Below are positions 9,649 through 18,596 of a stretch of 64,000 nucleotides of DNA, piece by piece. This DNA comes from Perkinsela sp. pyNocScin1. Taxonomy: Eukaryota > Euglenozoa > Kinetoplastea > Prokinetoplastida > Perkinselidae. Where the stretch lies: contig CAXHTR010000002.1 in the NCBI GenBank assembly GCA_964019655.1, forward strand, positions 372,001-436,000, written 5' to 3'. The notes below the pieces were generated by a model. The model was not told where the DNA came from. It saw only the letters and a list, made by a program, of their open reading frames with translations, and did no database searches. Made by a program: the position numbers and the translations under genes. Position 1 is the first letter of the stretch. Each line of letters begins with the position of its first letter.

Positions 9649-10566
9649 TTAATTCACACGCTCAAAGTCATCAAAGCGTCGCACGCCATTCTCGCCATAT
9701 TTATTTTCTTCGTACTCAAAGCTTTGCGCGCTGGAAGACCAGCTTTCTTCCCGCCGTAGCGGGTTAAGTCGCTTCAAATACCTGAAAAGCTTCCGGATGG
9801 TCGCTTTGAACTCACCGATCACACCTTTATTCATGACATTGCCAAATTCATCAATTTGCGTGTATGTTCTGTGTCGGTAGACGCTGTAAATGAAACTCAA
9901 TATTATGCTTGCCAATAGGCCGAATGAAAAGAGCTTGATTGTAACAGTAAACAGGGATCGTATCGGCCCACTAGTTCTCGAGGACGGATGTTGGTAATGA
10001 AGGTTAGACTCTTCATGAATATCCCCCACAGACATATGTGATGCTTTTGGCGCATCTACCTTAATTTTTTTCTCAGCGCGTTCACTGCTTGCTTCATTCG
10101 TCGATTGAACCCGAACATATCGTTCACCGAACGGTGTCATCACCCTTTGGTAATGTACCGGTTCGTTTGAAGCATGCTCTTTAAGATCTTCTATCTCTTC
10201 ACTTTCATTACGGTACCGAATTTTCGAAGCGGCGTCGTTGAGTTGAAACAGTGCATCGAAAACATCATCTACATGATCGTTCGGGTGAACTACATGAAAC
10301 CTCGGGTATTGCTGGAGACTTGGCTGGGTGTTCTGTATGAAAGGTCTTTGGTTATATACATTTGAAAAGGGATACACAATACGCTGGTTGGTCGCTCCAC
10401 TATTACGGCTAGGTTCCTCAGACTCTTTCTTTTGCTTCGATCGATCGATACAGCCAGCCACCTCAAAGCAAACGACGTGCCAAACAAAGAAAATCATAGT
10501 AATGCGGGAAAATCGGAAGTGAGAAATGGATGGGTTGAGGAGCAAAAACATACAAGTAAGACGCAT
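9649..10566 (-). CDS. Hypothetical single-pass membrane protein with signal sequence
   Basis: Not recognised; up to 305 residues. A hydrophobic segment at the N-terminus (MIFFVWHVVCFEVAG from Met24) looks like a signal peptide, so the ATG at 10497 may be the true start rather than 10566. A second hydrophobic stretch at about 203-228 (LFTVTIKLFSFGLLASIILS) is a clear membrane span. Between them lies a polar, probably lumenal region; after it a basic tail (about 75 residues, RKLFRYLKRLNPLRRE) likely faces the cytosol. This gives a type I topology in the secretory pathway. No known domain was seen. Confidence 0.65.
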   Translation of the reverse strand: MRLTCMFLLLNPSISHFRFSRITMIFFVWHVVCFEVAGCIDRSKQKKESEEPSRNSGATNQRIVYPFSNVYNQRPFIQNTQPSLQQYPRFHVVHPNDHVDDVFDALFQLNDAASKIRYRNESEEIEDLKEHASNEPVHYQRVMTPFGERYVRVQSTNEASSERAEKKIKVDAPKASHMSVGDIHEESNLHYQHPSSRTSGPIRSLFTVTIKLFSFGLLASIILSFIYSVYRHRTYTQIDEFGNVMNKGVIGEFKATIRKLFRYLKRLNPLRREESWSSSAQSFEYEENKYGENGVRRFDDFERVN

Positions 10567-10597
10567 TCACAGCTGAGATCACGCGCAGCTGATAAAC

Positions 10598-11245
10598 TCA
10601 TGCGTTTAAAGGCATACGCGGGCGCTTGCTAAAGCCATTATTCTTGACACGGTATGACATCCACTGAAACCGCTTCGGGTACTTCCGGAATAATGAAGTT
10701 CTACCTTGGCTGTTCGCAACTTTACGAAATTCTTGCATTTTCTGATTTTGCCAGTCCTGTGGTCGATGCTTCAGAGGCATAGTGTAATTATCACTCACAT
10801 TGACCTTGAACCAGTCTTCAAAGCCGTTCACAGCCCTGGCGATTGCTGATTTGAGGGGCTTCACTCGCTGCATGCATGAATCGAGCGCGCGCTGCTGGCT
10901 ATCGCAGTTGCCTCCCTGCGCCATGCACACTCGGAGTGCCAGCGTTTCCGAGGAACAAAAACTAAGGTAGTTTTTAGAGTCTTTTAAAATGCCAAATCGG
11001 CTAAGCACCTCTTTTGGGTCTAGCGCATTGCCTTCAAAGCTTGGTCGAGATAAATATCCGTGGTCTGACATACGTACCCCAAAATCTGGTGTAGTGCCTT
11101 TACCATAGTTAACAAGTCTCGAAGGGTCTCGAAAGTCAGACAGTTTTTCTGGCTTCAGCCCATAAGGGCTCCGTCCATATGGTAAGCGATTGCCAAGGAT
11201 AGGCGACTGTGAGAACTGGAATATTGGTGAAGTCTGGGTAAGCAT
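10598..11245 (-). CDS. Twin-CX9C (CHCH) mitochondrial protein
   Basis: 215 residues from an ATG. Four cysteines at 97, 107, 114 and 124 form CX9C-X6-CX9C, the coiled-coil-helix-coiled-coil-helix signature; in other eukaryotes such proteins are trapped in the intermembrane space by disulfide relay, and some are mitoribosomal or respiratory-complex subunits. The 90 residues before the fold are rich in Pro, Gly, Tyr and Arg and nearly free of secondary-structure formers. The 90 after it are basic (PKRFQWMSYRVKNNGFSKRPR), which would suit RNA or ribosome contact. It sits among mitochondrial gene-expression genes. The specific family was not identified. Confidence 0.7.
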   Translation of the reverse strand: MLTQTSPIFQFSQSPILGNRLPYGRSPYGLKPEKLSDFRDPSRLVNYGKGTTPDFGVRMSDHGYLSRPSFEGNALDPKEVLSRFGILKDSKNYLSFCSSETLALRVCMAQGGNCDSQQRALDSCMQRVKPLKSAIARAVNGFEDWFKVNVSDNYTMPLKHRPQDWQNQKMQEFRKVANSQGRTSLFRKYPKRFQWMSYRVKNNGFSKRPRMPLNA

Positions 11246-11466
11246 TGATGTTTCTCATAGTCAGGTACAAGAAAAGCTATAAAATAAGCAGCATGGAAAA
11301 GTTGATGCTAAGTTCAATTTAATTCCACGTACACAGATCATTATCTATGTCACACAAGCCAGCAGGGATTTCTCATGGCTGTGCACGCACCGATGCCCGC
11401 AATCTTAGATAGCGCTGAAGATCGAGTCATGACACATTCCTGCTGTCAAAAACTATCATGAAACGA

Positions 11467-13605
11467 TCATGCTGCGTTTTCCGGTTCTTGTAAGTTTTTC
11501 TGTATAGCTTCATACTCGCTTGTTCCCGCGACTTCTGGGTATGCATCGCTTAACATCTTTAAGACTCTCTTTGCCCACTCAACATGACTCGATGTTTTTA
11601 AAGAATGTCTCGCCATCTCTCTCAGTAATGCCACTAGAGTATCGTCTACTGCCCCTCTTGAGAAAGCAAAAAATCCAGCAAACCTTTCAAGTGTTTGCCG
11701 CGACGCATCTGCGGAAATTTGTTTGAAGAAACTATTTGCATATTGATCAAGCGATGCCACGCAAGTCTTTGGGGGACTGAAAGTGATCAAGGCTGAGAGT
11801 ATATGGCTCAATTCGAACGATTTTAGCTTTGGAAATAGAATTTCAACGAGTGCACATATGGCCTCGACTTGTTTTTGGGATACGTGCACCTTGCATGTTT
11901 TTCCAAGATGCAATATTCGTGCAAGCGCATTGCTGTGAGCTGTATTAACATTCAATGATAGATTTTCAATGGCGAGAGCCAAAATCTCGTCAAAATCTGG
12001 AATTTCCATCGAATACATGGTCGTGAGTGCTATCGAGAGATACTTCATCTCGATCTGATCCGAGCGATTCTGAAGAGCAGCTCTAAAATTTTGGACAACC
12101 TCCTCATTTTTTACGTTGATTGCGGAGTAGGACAATGCCAATGAGCCAATGGATCTTCCTCCGAGCGCATCGAAATCTATCTGCCTATAAAGTTCATTGC
12201 AAACTGCCTCTAGCACTTGATCATCATCGGGAATCATCTTACGGACGCGAGCGAGTCCCCAGAGAGTTGTTAGGATGGAAGTAGATGAATACGACTCCGA
12301 CCACGTCTGAATATGCTTGAGAAGGGAACCAAGAAGTGCTTGATTTTCGTATTTGAATTCATGAAAAGCATTTAAAAGTATTCCAACCTCCTGGCCATTA
12401 AACACCGGCGGCTGCTTCTTGAGCTTTGTTGGTCTTACTTTAGCATATTTTTCGAGGTTTTTACCAGCGCGGCTGAAGAGAGCGACTTGAACCATATCAA
12501 GCGTTATCATTTTACATCGCGCAAGGCCATGGAGGCAGTAGGTGACGCCCATACTCGAATACGAAGAGCTTGCGTTGGTGAGGTGCTCCGAGATGGTGGT
12601 AAGCAAGCGACCCTGGGCTTCCTTACATGACTCACGGTCGTTAAAGAGTGCTGCATAATTCAGCAAGAAATGGATCCCCTGCTCTTGGATGTCCGCTATC
12701 AAGTCACATGCTTTCTTCTCAATCATTGAGAAATGCATATCACTTATGACATTCAAATTAGCAAGTGCTTTGCATAAGAGCGAAATGCTATGCCCGTCAC
12801 TCGTAGGCACAACTTTTGGAATCTGATCAAACAGCACTTTCATCACCGTGGATTCTCTCGGAACACGAAGCTTGCTTAAGGAATTTAGAACAACTGCGAC
12901 AGTCTGCCCCGTAAAGTGCGAGCATGTGAACGAAGTACGCTCAATGAGAGCTTCGAGGAAGGCCTCTTGCGATGGAATGCACAAAGGAGCAAGATGCGAC
13001 ATAGCATTGAGGGTCATGGCTATCCCTTGTGGCGTAAAGTCATTTTTAGACTTCCCTTCTTTGTAAATCATATCAATGACTTCTGTATTTTCGTATCGAA
13101 GCTTCACCAGTGAGTTCAGTATATTAGATATGGTGTTGCCTGTGAGTTGATGTGGGGATTTATTGAGACGAATGATCATCCTATCAACAAGGTACTCGTC
13201 TTGCCACTTGAGCTTCGCAAGCGACACCAGAATCGACGAGATCGCAAATGTGTTCAGCTTTTCCATCAAAGCATCGCTTTGTAGCTTATCTAGAAAGATG
13301 TTGACGTCCGTCTCATTGATACACTGTGCCCATATAGTGATTGAGAAAAAGTCAGCTGGCTCGGAGCTCAGGCGATTAAGCACCTTTGCCTCAGCTTCTA
13401 AGATGTGCATTACGTCATTGTCTGCCGTATTCTTTGGCAAATTACTCGAAAGCTCTCGCAGAGCCTTTATACAAAATGCACAGTCAGCATACTTAAATTT
13501 CTTATAGTTCTCATGTACTGCCTTGATCATCAAATCGAGGTGCGCACCATAGCCCTTTGCAGCGAGCCTAGATGCATATTGCAACGGTCTGGATAGAAAG
13601 AACAT
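11467..13605 (-). CDS. Helical-repeat organelle RNA-binding protein (HPR/OPR/FASTK-like)
   Basis: 712 residues starting at the ATG at 13605; the longer frame to 13695 begins with TTG. The first 20 residues (MFFLSRPLQYASRLAAKGYG) fit a mitochondrial presequence. From about residue 110 the protein is a series of roughly 37-38-residue two-helix units, each with a version of I(S/A)xxLxSLxKL (ISSILVSLAKL, ISNILNSLVKL, VAVVLNSLSKL, ISLLCKALANL). Such solenoids occur in FASTK, OPR and heptatricopeptide proteins and in trypanosome RNA-editing support factors. No C-terminal RAP domain is obvious. An RNA-binding scaffold in the mitochondrion is inferred; its target is unknown. Confidence 0.7.
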   Translation of the reverse strand: MFFLSRPLQYASRLAAKGYGAHLDLMIKAVHENYKKFKYADCAFCIKALRELSSNLPKNTADNDVMHILEAEAKVLNRLSSEPADFFSITIWAQCINETDVNIFLDKLQSDALMEKLNTFAISSILVSLAKLKWQDEYLVDRMIIRLNKSPHQLTGNTISNILNSLVKLRYENTEVIDMIYKEGKSKNDFTPQGIAMTLNAMSHLAPLCIPSQEAFLEALIERTSFTCSHFTGQTVAVVLNSLSKLRVPRESTVMKVLFDQIPKVVPTSDGHSISLLCKALANLNVISDMHFSMIEKKACDLIADIQEQGIHFLLNYAALFNDRESCKEAQGRLLTTISEHLTNASSSYSSMGVTYCLHGLARCKMITLDMVQVALFSRAGKNLEKYAKVRPTKLKKQPPVFNGQEVGILLNAFHEFKYENQALLGSLLKHIQTWSESYSSTSILTTLWGLARVRKMIPDDDQVLEAVCNELYRQIDFDALGGRSIGSLALSYSAINVKNEEVVQNFRAALQNRSDQIEMKYLSIALTTMYSMEIPDFDEILALAIENLSLNVNTAHSNALARILHLGKTCKVHVSQKQVEAICALVEILFPKLKSFELSHILSALITFSPPKTCVASLDQYANSFFKQISADASRQTLERFAGFFAFSRGAVDDTLVALLREMARHSLKTSSHVEWAKRVLKMLSDAYPEVAGTSEYEAIQKNLQEPENAA

Positions 13606-13704
13606 ATCCACCGATAAGTGATACAAGAAATTGAGTTGTAAAATTAAGGAAATTTCTGTACATTTTGATACGGCTACACTTAGAAATATACACAAGCTTA
13701 AGGC

Positions 13705-15723
13705 TTAGAGCCTGAATAGCCGAAAAGTGTTAACAAGCTTTCGTAGTTGCAAACTACCACTCTGCATAACACAGGGCATGCAAGTTGTACTTATAGAAAA
13801 GCTATGACTGGTTTTTATAACCTGCGGGGCTGCAGTGTCGGTTTGAACGTTCAAGGAAGGTTGTGCAGTAAGCGCGGCCTTCCCCATGGGCTTTCCACGT
13901 GTGCCCTCTGAGAGAAAGCCGAAGGATGCCCGTTTCTTGATCTGGTCACCAACTTGCCGAAGACCTAAACGGCGTACAAGGACTTTCCAGCTCCAATAAG
14001 TCAAAATGGTCCCAAATGAGTCAGGGACGCGCTCTGTGAGCGTTGCCCGAAGGGAATCTGGTGTATAAATGATCGTTTTTTCTTCATCGAAGATTTTCAA
14101 CACCGCGTGCTGCACAGCTTTGAAGATCTCTTGCGGGGGATCTTTCATTGGCACGTAAACCTGCTGCTTGTACTGAGAGTTAAACAAAATGCAGTCTTCC
14201 ATTGAATCGCTCTTCAGAGACATTGCCGCCCTGCGAAACTCTGCTCTTATTTTTCGCGCTTTGCACACCCCAAGGTGCCGCCCCAGGTTGAGGTTTGGTT
14301 CGTATGGGTCTTCAATGCAGATGATGTACCGCACATTCTTACTCTGGCGACTCAGTTTAATTTCATTCTCTGGAATCCACCCAATACTCTTCTTCTGGGT
14401 GACCCCAGGACGATTCAGCGTAACAACATTCTTGCTCCAATCAAACTCAGTAGAATAGAATTTGAAGAAATCTGCCAGCAATGTACCCATTTTATTCCGC
14501 GTCTCCGGTATTTGAGCGTGCTCAGGCAATATCGGCACATACGTTGGTTTTCGAAGTGCATCTTTCGGGTCCTCAGGGGTATCATACGGTGAAACATATG
14601 GAATGACGTTTCGCTGCACAAGAAAGTATATCCACATAATATTGATTGCATACGAGGTGAGGAATCCCATAAATGAGTTGTTTAACCCCCAAAGCTTCGA
14701 CCATTCCTTCAGCACAACCGCTCCACACCGAAGATAGGGACTATTCTCATGAAGAGTGTGAAACTTTCGCAGGTATTCTGAATTTCGGATACCGAATTGA
14801 CGCAGACATAGGTCGAAATCTATGCAATGGGATTCCGGCGGAAGCTGCTCATCGACTTGCTGTGCTGTGATGAGCTCATTCATCCGTCTTTTTTGCCGCG
14901 AGTTTATGCGAAGCATCGCAACGAGGGCTTTCGTGCTACTGACGAATGTGATAGCAGCGCTTCCGTGCTCAGAGGGTTCAATTTGCTCTATTGAGCATGG
15001 GTCCACCTGTGTTTGTAGCCACTGACGAAGATCTTTCGTGGACCTAATTTTCTCCGATTGAAATTGTACGCGAATGCTTCTTCGCGACTTCGACTCTTCT
15101 GCGCTCTGCTCGATGACACCGGACAAGCTTTGCTGTAATGTTTTATGCTTCACAATTGGCACGCGTGCTGTATCAACGCACTCAAGTGAAGAAACACGAA
15201 AGCCCGCCGCCTTGCATAGATCAGTAAGCTCTCGAACCGCATGGCGCTCCTCGGGTGGCCATCTCTTTTCAATGTAAGCCTTTGGATCTACAACAGCGAA
15301 ATCAATATCACTTTTACCATCCCAAGATGACATTACCAGGCTCGAACCAAAAATGAATACCTCTGCCCCTGGGCTCCACTCATCAACTATGTGCTGGAGT
15401 TGCTCGCGCGCTGTAGATGCACACTGCAGCATTCTTGGCCCTGCATCACGCTTGGAAGCAACTTCGAAAGCTTTCTTTCCTAGTGCCTCAACTTTATCTG
15501 CATCCATTTGAAAATCAAATTCTGTGACATCTTTTTCCAAGAAAGCATTGATGCTTTCCATCATGCTCTTATGCCGGAGGTTTATATGGCGTTCAAGTGC
15601 TGTATCGGACTCAAATACTACGCGCGGGCATATATCACATGTGTGTATGGTTGATGCGTTTCCACCTTCAGGACTCATGGTTGGCGAATGACTAGAAGTA
15701 GAATCGGACTCTGTTGCATACAT
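13705..15723 (-). CDS. RET1: RET1-type terminal uridylyltransferase
   Basis: 672 residues. A C2H2 finger (C29, C32, H46, H51) precedes a polymerase-beta-like nucleotidyltransferase core: GS at 126-127 followed by D139 and D141 (SDIDFAV). The core is then interrupted after ARVPIVKHK by a roughly 100-residue inserted RRM-like middle domain, and resumes with a third acidic site (CIDFDL, near 302-304), then the poly(A)-polymerase-associated helices (KEWSKLWGLNNS). This order is that of kinetoplastid RET1, which adds U tails to guide RNAs, mRNAs and rRNAs in the mitochondrion. It is shorter than T. brucei RET1, and no typical presequence is visible at this ATG. A related TUTase paralogue is the alternative. 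Confidence 0.82.
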   Translation of the reverse strand: MYATESDSTSSHSPTMSPEGGNASTIHTCDICPRVVFESDTALERHINLRHKSMMESINAFLEKDVTEFDFQMDADKVEALGKKAFEVASKRDAGPRMLQCASTAREQLQHIVDEWSPGAEVFIFGSSLVMSSWDGKSDIDFAVVDPKAYIEKRWPPEERHAVRELTDLCKAAGFRVSSLECVDTARVPIVKHKTLQQSLSGVIEQSAEESKSRRSIRVQFQSEKIRSTKDLRQWLQTQVDPCSIEQIEPSEHGSAAITFVSSTKALVAMLRINSRQKRRMNELITAQQVDEQLPPESHCIDFDLCLRQFGIRNSEYLRKFHTLHENSPYLRCGAVVLKEWSKLWGLNNSFMGFLTSYAINIMWIYFLVQRNVIPYVSPYDTPEDPKDALRKPTYVPILPEHAQIPETRNKMGTLLADFFKFYSTEFDWSKNVVTLNRPGVTQKKSIGWIPENEIKLSRQSKNVRYIICIEDPYEPNLNLGRHLGVCKARKIRAEFRRAAMSLKSDSMEDCILFNSQYKQQVYVPMKDPPQEIFKAVQHAVLKIFDEEKTIIYTPDSLRATLTERVPDSFGTILTYWSWKVLVRRLGLRQVGDQIKKRASFGFLSEGTRGKPMGKAALTAQPSLNVQTDTAAPQVIKTSHSFSISTTCMPCVMQSGSLQLRKLVNTFRLFRL

Positions 15724-15794
15724 CGAAGGCTAAACCATGAAGAAGCACCCAACTCAAGTAATAAGCTTAACACACAAACACACATACACGGAAA

Positions 15795-16892
15795 CTACTT
15801 CAAAGTAGACAGAATTTGCCCAGTCATACCCTCATGCTGATGCTTGGAGGCTACTTTGTGCAAATAGTATTTCTGTGCGTCTGTAAACTTTGTGCTAAAA
15901 ACCGTCACAAAGCTCAATAGAAGTTGATTCCACAGCACAGGCATTTTTTCGTCAACTGAGAGAAACTGGAGAAAATACTCCGCCAGTGTATTGATAGCAT
16001 CGTTTGAGAATTGAAACTTCTTCTCTATGAAGCATCGCAGCAGAATAGCCAAAGCCGGTGTATATGGGAGTTTTGTAAGTATATTCAATGCCCGTGTGGC
16101 ACTTTCACAAGGAAACTTATGCGATTGGATCAGCCCTGCGATCACCAAAGCTTGGCGTGAATTTACGTTACAGTCCTTGCACAACGGAACTAGAAAGCCA
16201 TCTGTGAAGGCATTTGGCTTAAAAAGTGATTTTTGTAGTGCTTTATACCGGCTCGGGTGCAGCAGCTTCTTGCTTTCCTGCTTTCGGGAAGTTGTGAAGT
16301 GTAAGAAGAGCGGCAAGTGGAAATTCAAATGATAGCTCGGGAGCTCTTTCTGATTGAGATTAGAAACGAAGTGGTTCGTTATTTCGCTGAAAGCGTGCGG
16401 TGACCAGTCCAAGGGCCGAGTATCCATCAGGCGCTCGTGCCAGTTGCTTTCACGAACGAGATACGTCACTTCCCGTGGAAGCTTTCCATGGGTGTATGAT
16501 GCAAGCTGGTCACCGAGATACGCATAGCTTTTTTCTGATGGCAGCTTTGAGATCTCTTTATCTGTTACAATGTTTTTCGCCACTCGCTGTGTGTGCATGT
16601 CTTTCATTTTCGACAAAACCGCGGATGAAAGGTCACTAAAGTCACTTGTAAACTGCATCTTATGCGTAGGACCTCGTTTCTCCGTTTCAGATTCCTCACC
16701 TGTTGTAGCTTCTGTATCTGCGTTCGGTTCATCGACGACTTTTGATACAATGCGTAGATTCTTTCTCATTCGTTTGCTCATTCTTTTCGTACTTCTCGGC
16801 ATTTCTCTTTTTTTTGCAACACGACTAGCCTTTTCTCGTTTACGCGGCTTTTCATCTTTCAAAAGTGCATGGCGATGTGCTGGCTTTTTCAT
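15795..16892 (-). CDS. ENP1: ENP1/bystin, 40S ribosome assembly factor
   Basis: 365 residues from the ATG at 16892 (the frame continues to a GTG at 16928). A very basic N-terminus (KKPAHRHALLKDEKPRKREK) leads into the bystin domain: HPSRYKALQKSLFKPNAFTDGFLVPLC, then SRQALVIAGLIQSHKFPCESATRAL, a Pro-Tyr-Thr-Pro-Ala helix, and FQFSNDAINTLAEYFLQF near the C-terminus. ENP1 binds the head of the pre-40S particle and its 20S-type pre-rRNA in nucleolus and cytoplasm, next to LTV1 and RPS3. LTV1 is also in this block, 4 kb upstream in the transcription direction. Confidence 0.92.
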   Translation of the reverse strand: MKKPAHRHALLKDEKPRKREKASRVAKKREMPRSTKRMSKRMRKNLRIVSKVVDEPNADTEATTGEESETEKRGPTHKMQFTSDFSDLSSAVLSKMKDMHTQRVAKNIVTDKEISKLPSEKSYAYLGDQLASYTHGKLPREVTYLVRESNWHERLMDTRPLDWSPHAFSEITNHFVSNLNQKELPSYHLNFHLPLFLHFTTSRKQESKKLLHPSRYKALQKSLFKPNAFTDGFLVPLCKDCNVNSRQALVIAGLIQSHKFPCESATRALNILTKLPYTPALAILLRCFIEKKFQFSNDAINTLAEYFLQFLSVDEKMPVLWNQLLLSFVTVFSTKFTDAQKYYLHKVASKHQHEGMTGQILSTLK

Positions 16893-16967
16893 AGCATCAA
16901 AATAGCAAAAGCATGACCGAGTGCACACTTATCTTCCAAAAAGTCATAAAATTTTGTAAATTGAGGC

Positions 16968-18503
16968 TCAAGCTTTGACGTTTATTCCAACAATGCCAGA
17001 AGAGTGATCATCACCTTTGCCTCTTGCTTGTAGTGCAATGGCAAGAGTGACCGTATTCTTCGGTAGCTTTTGGAGTCCTTCTTCAAGTACTTTTGCAAGA
17101 TCTTGTACAGAAGACGATGGAAAGCTTGTGCAGAAGAACCTTCTACCAGATTTTCCACCACATAATTTTTCATCTTCACGCAAAGCTGTCTTCAGACTTT
17201 GTGCTGCCTTTGCGTTTGTCGATACAGTAATAGTGTCTAGCAACCCACGAGACTGCGCTGGGTTAGCTGATAAGAAAGTGTGAATGGGTGCTGCTCGCCC
17301 AATAAGCTTGCAGTATATTCCTTCGTCGAGTAAATCCATAATAACAGACTTTTCGTGGGGTTTGGGAGTGCCAAAGCTTTCTCCGAACGTTAGTTTGAGC
17401 TTGAGCAAATCAGCACAGGCGAGCGCATCTTCAATGCTATTGTGCTCACCGGACTGGATGACTCTCGAAAGATATCGATGGCTAAGGAAGCGCAGAGCGT
17501 GCCTGTTGGGCAATCCCAGTGGGTGTCTGTAGAGGAGCGAAGTGTCAATCACTCTTTCATGCATAATCCCCATGGCACGGAGGTCATTTTCGAGTGAATG
17601 CCCTAAAAGTATCGTTTCTCTAAAGATAAATGTGTCGAGAATACTTGCCCGAATGTTTGGAAGGTTCACTGAGCAATTTTCGAGATCGCTCTCTTGAATA
17701 CCGCTAAACTCTGTTAGGTAATCAATGATTTTATTTTTCGGCTTGACGAAAGTGTCAAGAAGAAGTTTGTTACTCACAGCATCTACAAGCGACACCCGTG
17801 TCAGCTCGTAGCCACATGAACTCAGACACATTTCACAGTCCATGGCGATAATGGGAAACAGAATAGTGCCTGAAGAACATGAATTGGTGACTTCAGCATT
17901 GAAACTTCTATCTGATGGTTCAAAGAACCCTGCACTTTGCAGTTCTTCGGTATTCAATACAAAGCTCTCAGCCTTCTCTATCCAATCCTTTGAAAGTCTT
18001 TTGAAGTTTGGTAGCAGGCTAGGAAGGTCACCATCAAAACTTTTTCGAATAATTGATGCTATCTCGGTCTTTTCTTTATCCTCAATAGACGGCTCTTGCA
18101 TAAGCTTTCGCTTACCTCGTGCTCGCGCATCTTGGAAAATCTGAAAGCTTTGCAGATCAGTTCGAAATTTGGTGTGAGTGCATGTAAAGTCAAGAGCTTC
18201 TAAACGATTGATAATGCTATTATTGACTTGCTCTTTTTCTTGCTGAATGTGGGTGTGGTGGTCCTTATCTTGAACTCTTTCAAAGAGTATACATTGGACA
18301 CAATGAACTAGCGGAATGTTACGGAAATTTGCCCATGGCAAAGGTGCATGGTGTGCACCAAATATTCCTCTTAAGAGATTCAGTACATCTTGGTGCGTCA
18401 GGTGGTGCTTTCCAGACGATTTCAAATCGAAAGTTACACCTGGAACGGCATCTTCACCGTAAATACGCTGCAAACAACCACTGTCAAAATCAGTGCTGTG
18501 CAT
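16968..18503 (-). CDS. REX1-type 3'-5' RNA exonuclease (DEDDh)
   Basis: 511 residues. The exonuclease domain spans about 215-370: Exo I as IIAMDCEM (D222, E224), Exo II with D307 (HSLENDLRA), and Exo III as H354-x4-D359 (HNSIEDA), giving DEDDh. The MDCEM form and the following GYELTRVSLVD are typical of REXO1/REX1 and REXO5-like enzymes, which trim 3' ends of 5S rRNA, tRNA precursors and other small RNAs in the nucleus. The N-terminal 200 residues contain a conserved-looking segment (HQDVLNLLRGIFG) seen before the nuclease domain in this family. A C-terminal 100-residue region may hold an RRM-like fold. Confidence 0.85.
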   Translation of the reverse strand: MHSTDFDSGCLQRIYGEDAVPGVTFDLKSSGKHHLTHQDVLNLLRGIFGAHHAPLPWANFRNIPLVHCVQCILFERVQDKDHHTHIQQEKEQVNNSIINRLEALDFTCTHTKFRTDLQSFQIFQDARARGKRKLMQEPSIEDKEKTEIASIIRKSFDGDLPSLLPNFKRLSKDWIEKAESFVLNTEELQSAGFFEPSDRSFNAEVTNSCSSGTILFPIIAMDCEMCLSSCGYELTRVSLVDAVSNKLLLDTFVKPKNKIIDYLTEFSGIQESDLENCSVNLPNIRASILDTFIFRETILLGHSLENDLRAMGIMHERVIDTSLLYRHPLGLPNRHALRFLSHRYLSRVIQSGEHNSIEDALACADLLKLKLTFGESFGTPKPHEKSVIMDLLDEGIYCKLIGRAAPIHTFLSANPAQSRGLLDTITVSTNAKAAQSLKTALREDEKLCGGKSGRRFFCTSFPSSSVQDLAKVLEEGLQKLPKNTVTLAIALQARGKGDDHSSGIVGINVKA

Positions 18504-18596
18504 TCTTCAGTACTGTGGAAACATTGTGAAATAGATTTTACTAAAAGATGCAGTACACGAAATAAACATGGCATTGAAGTTTCTTGGAATAGCATC

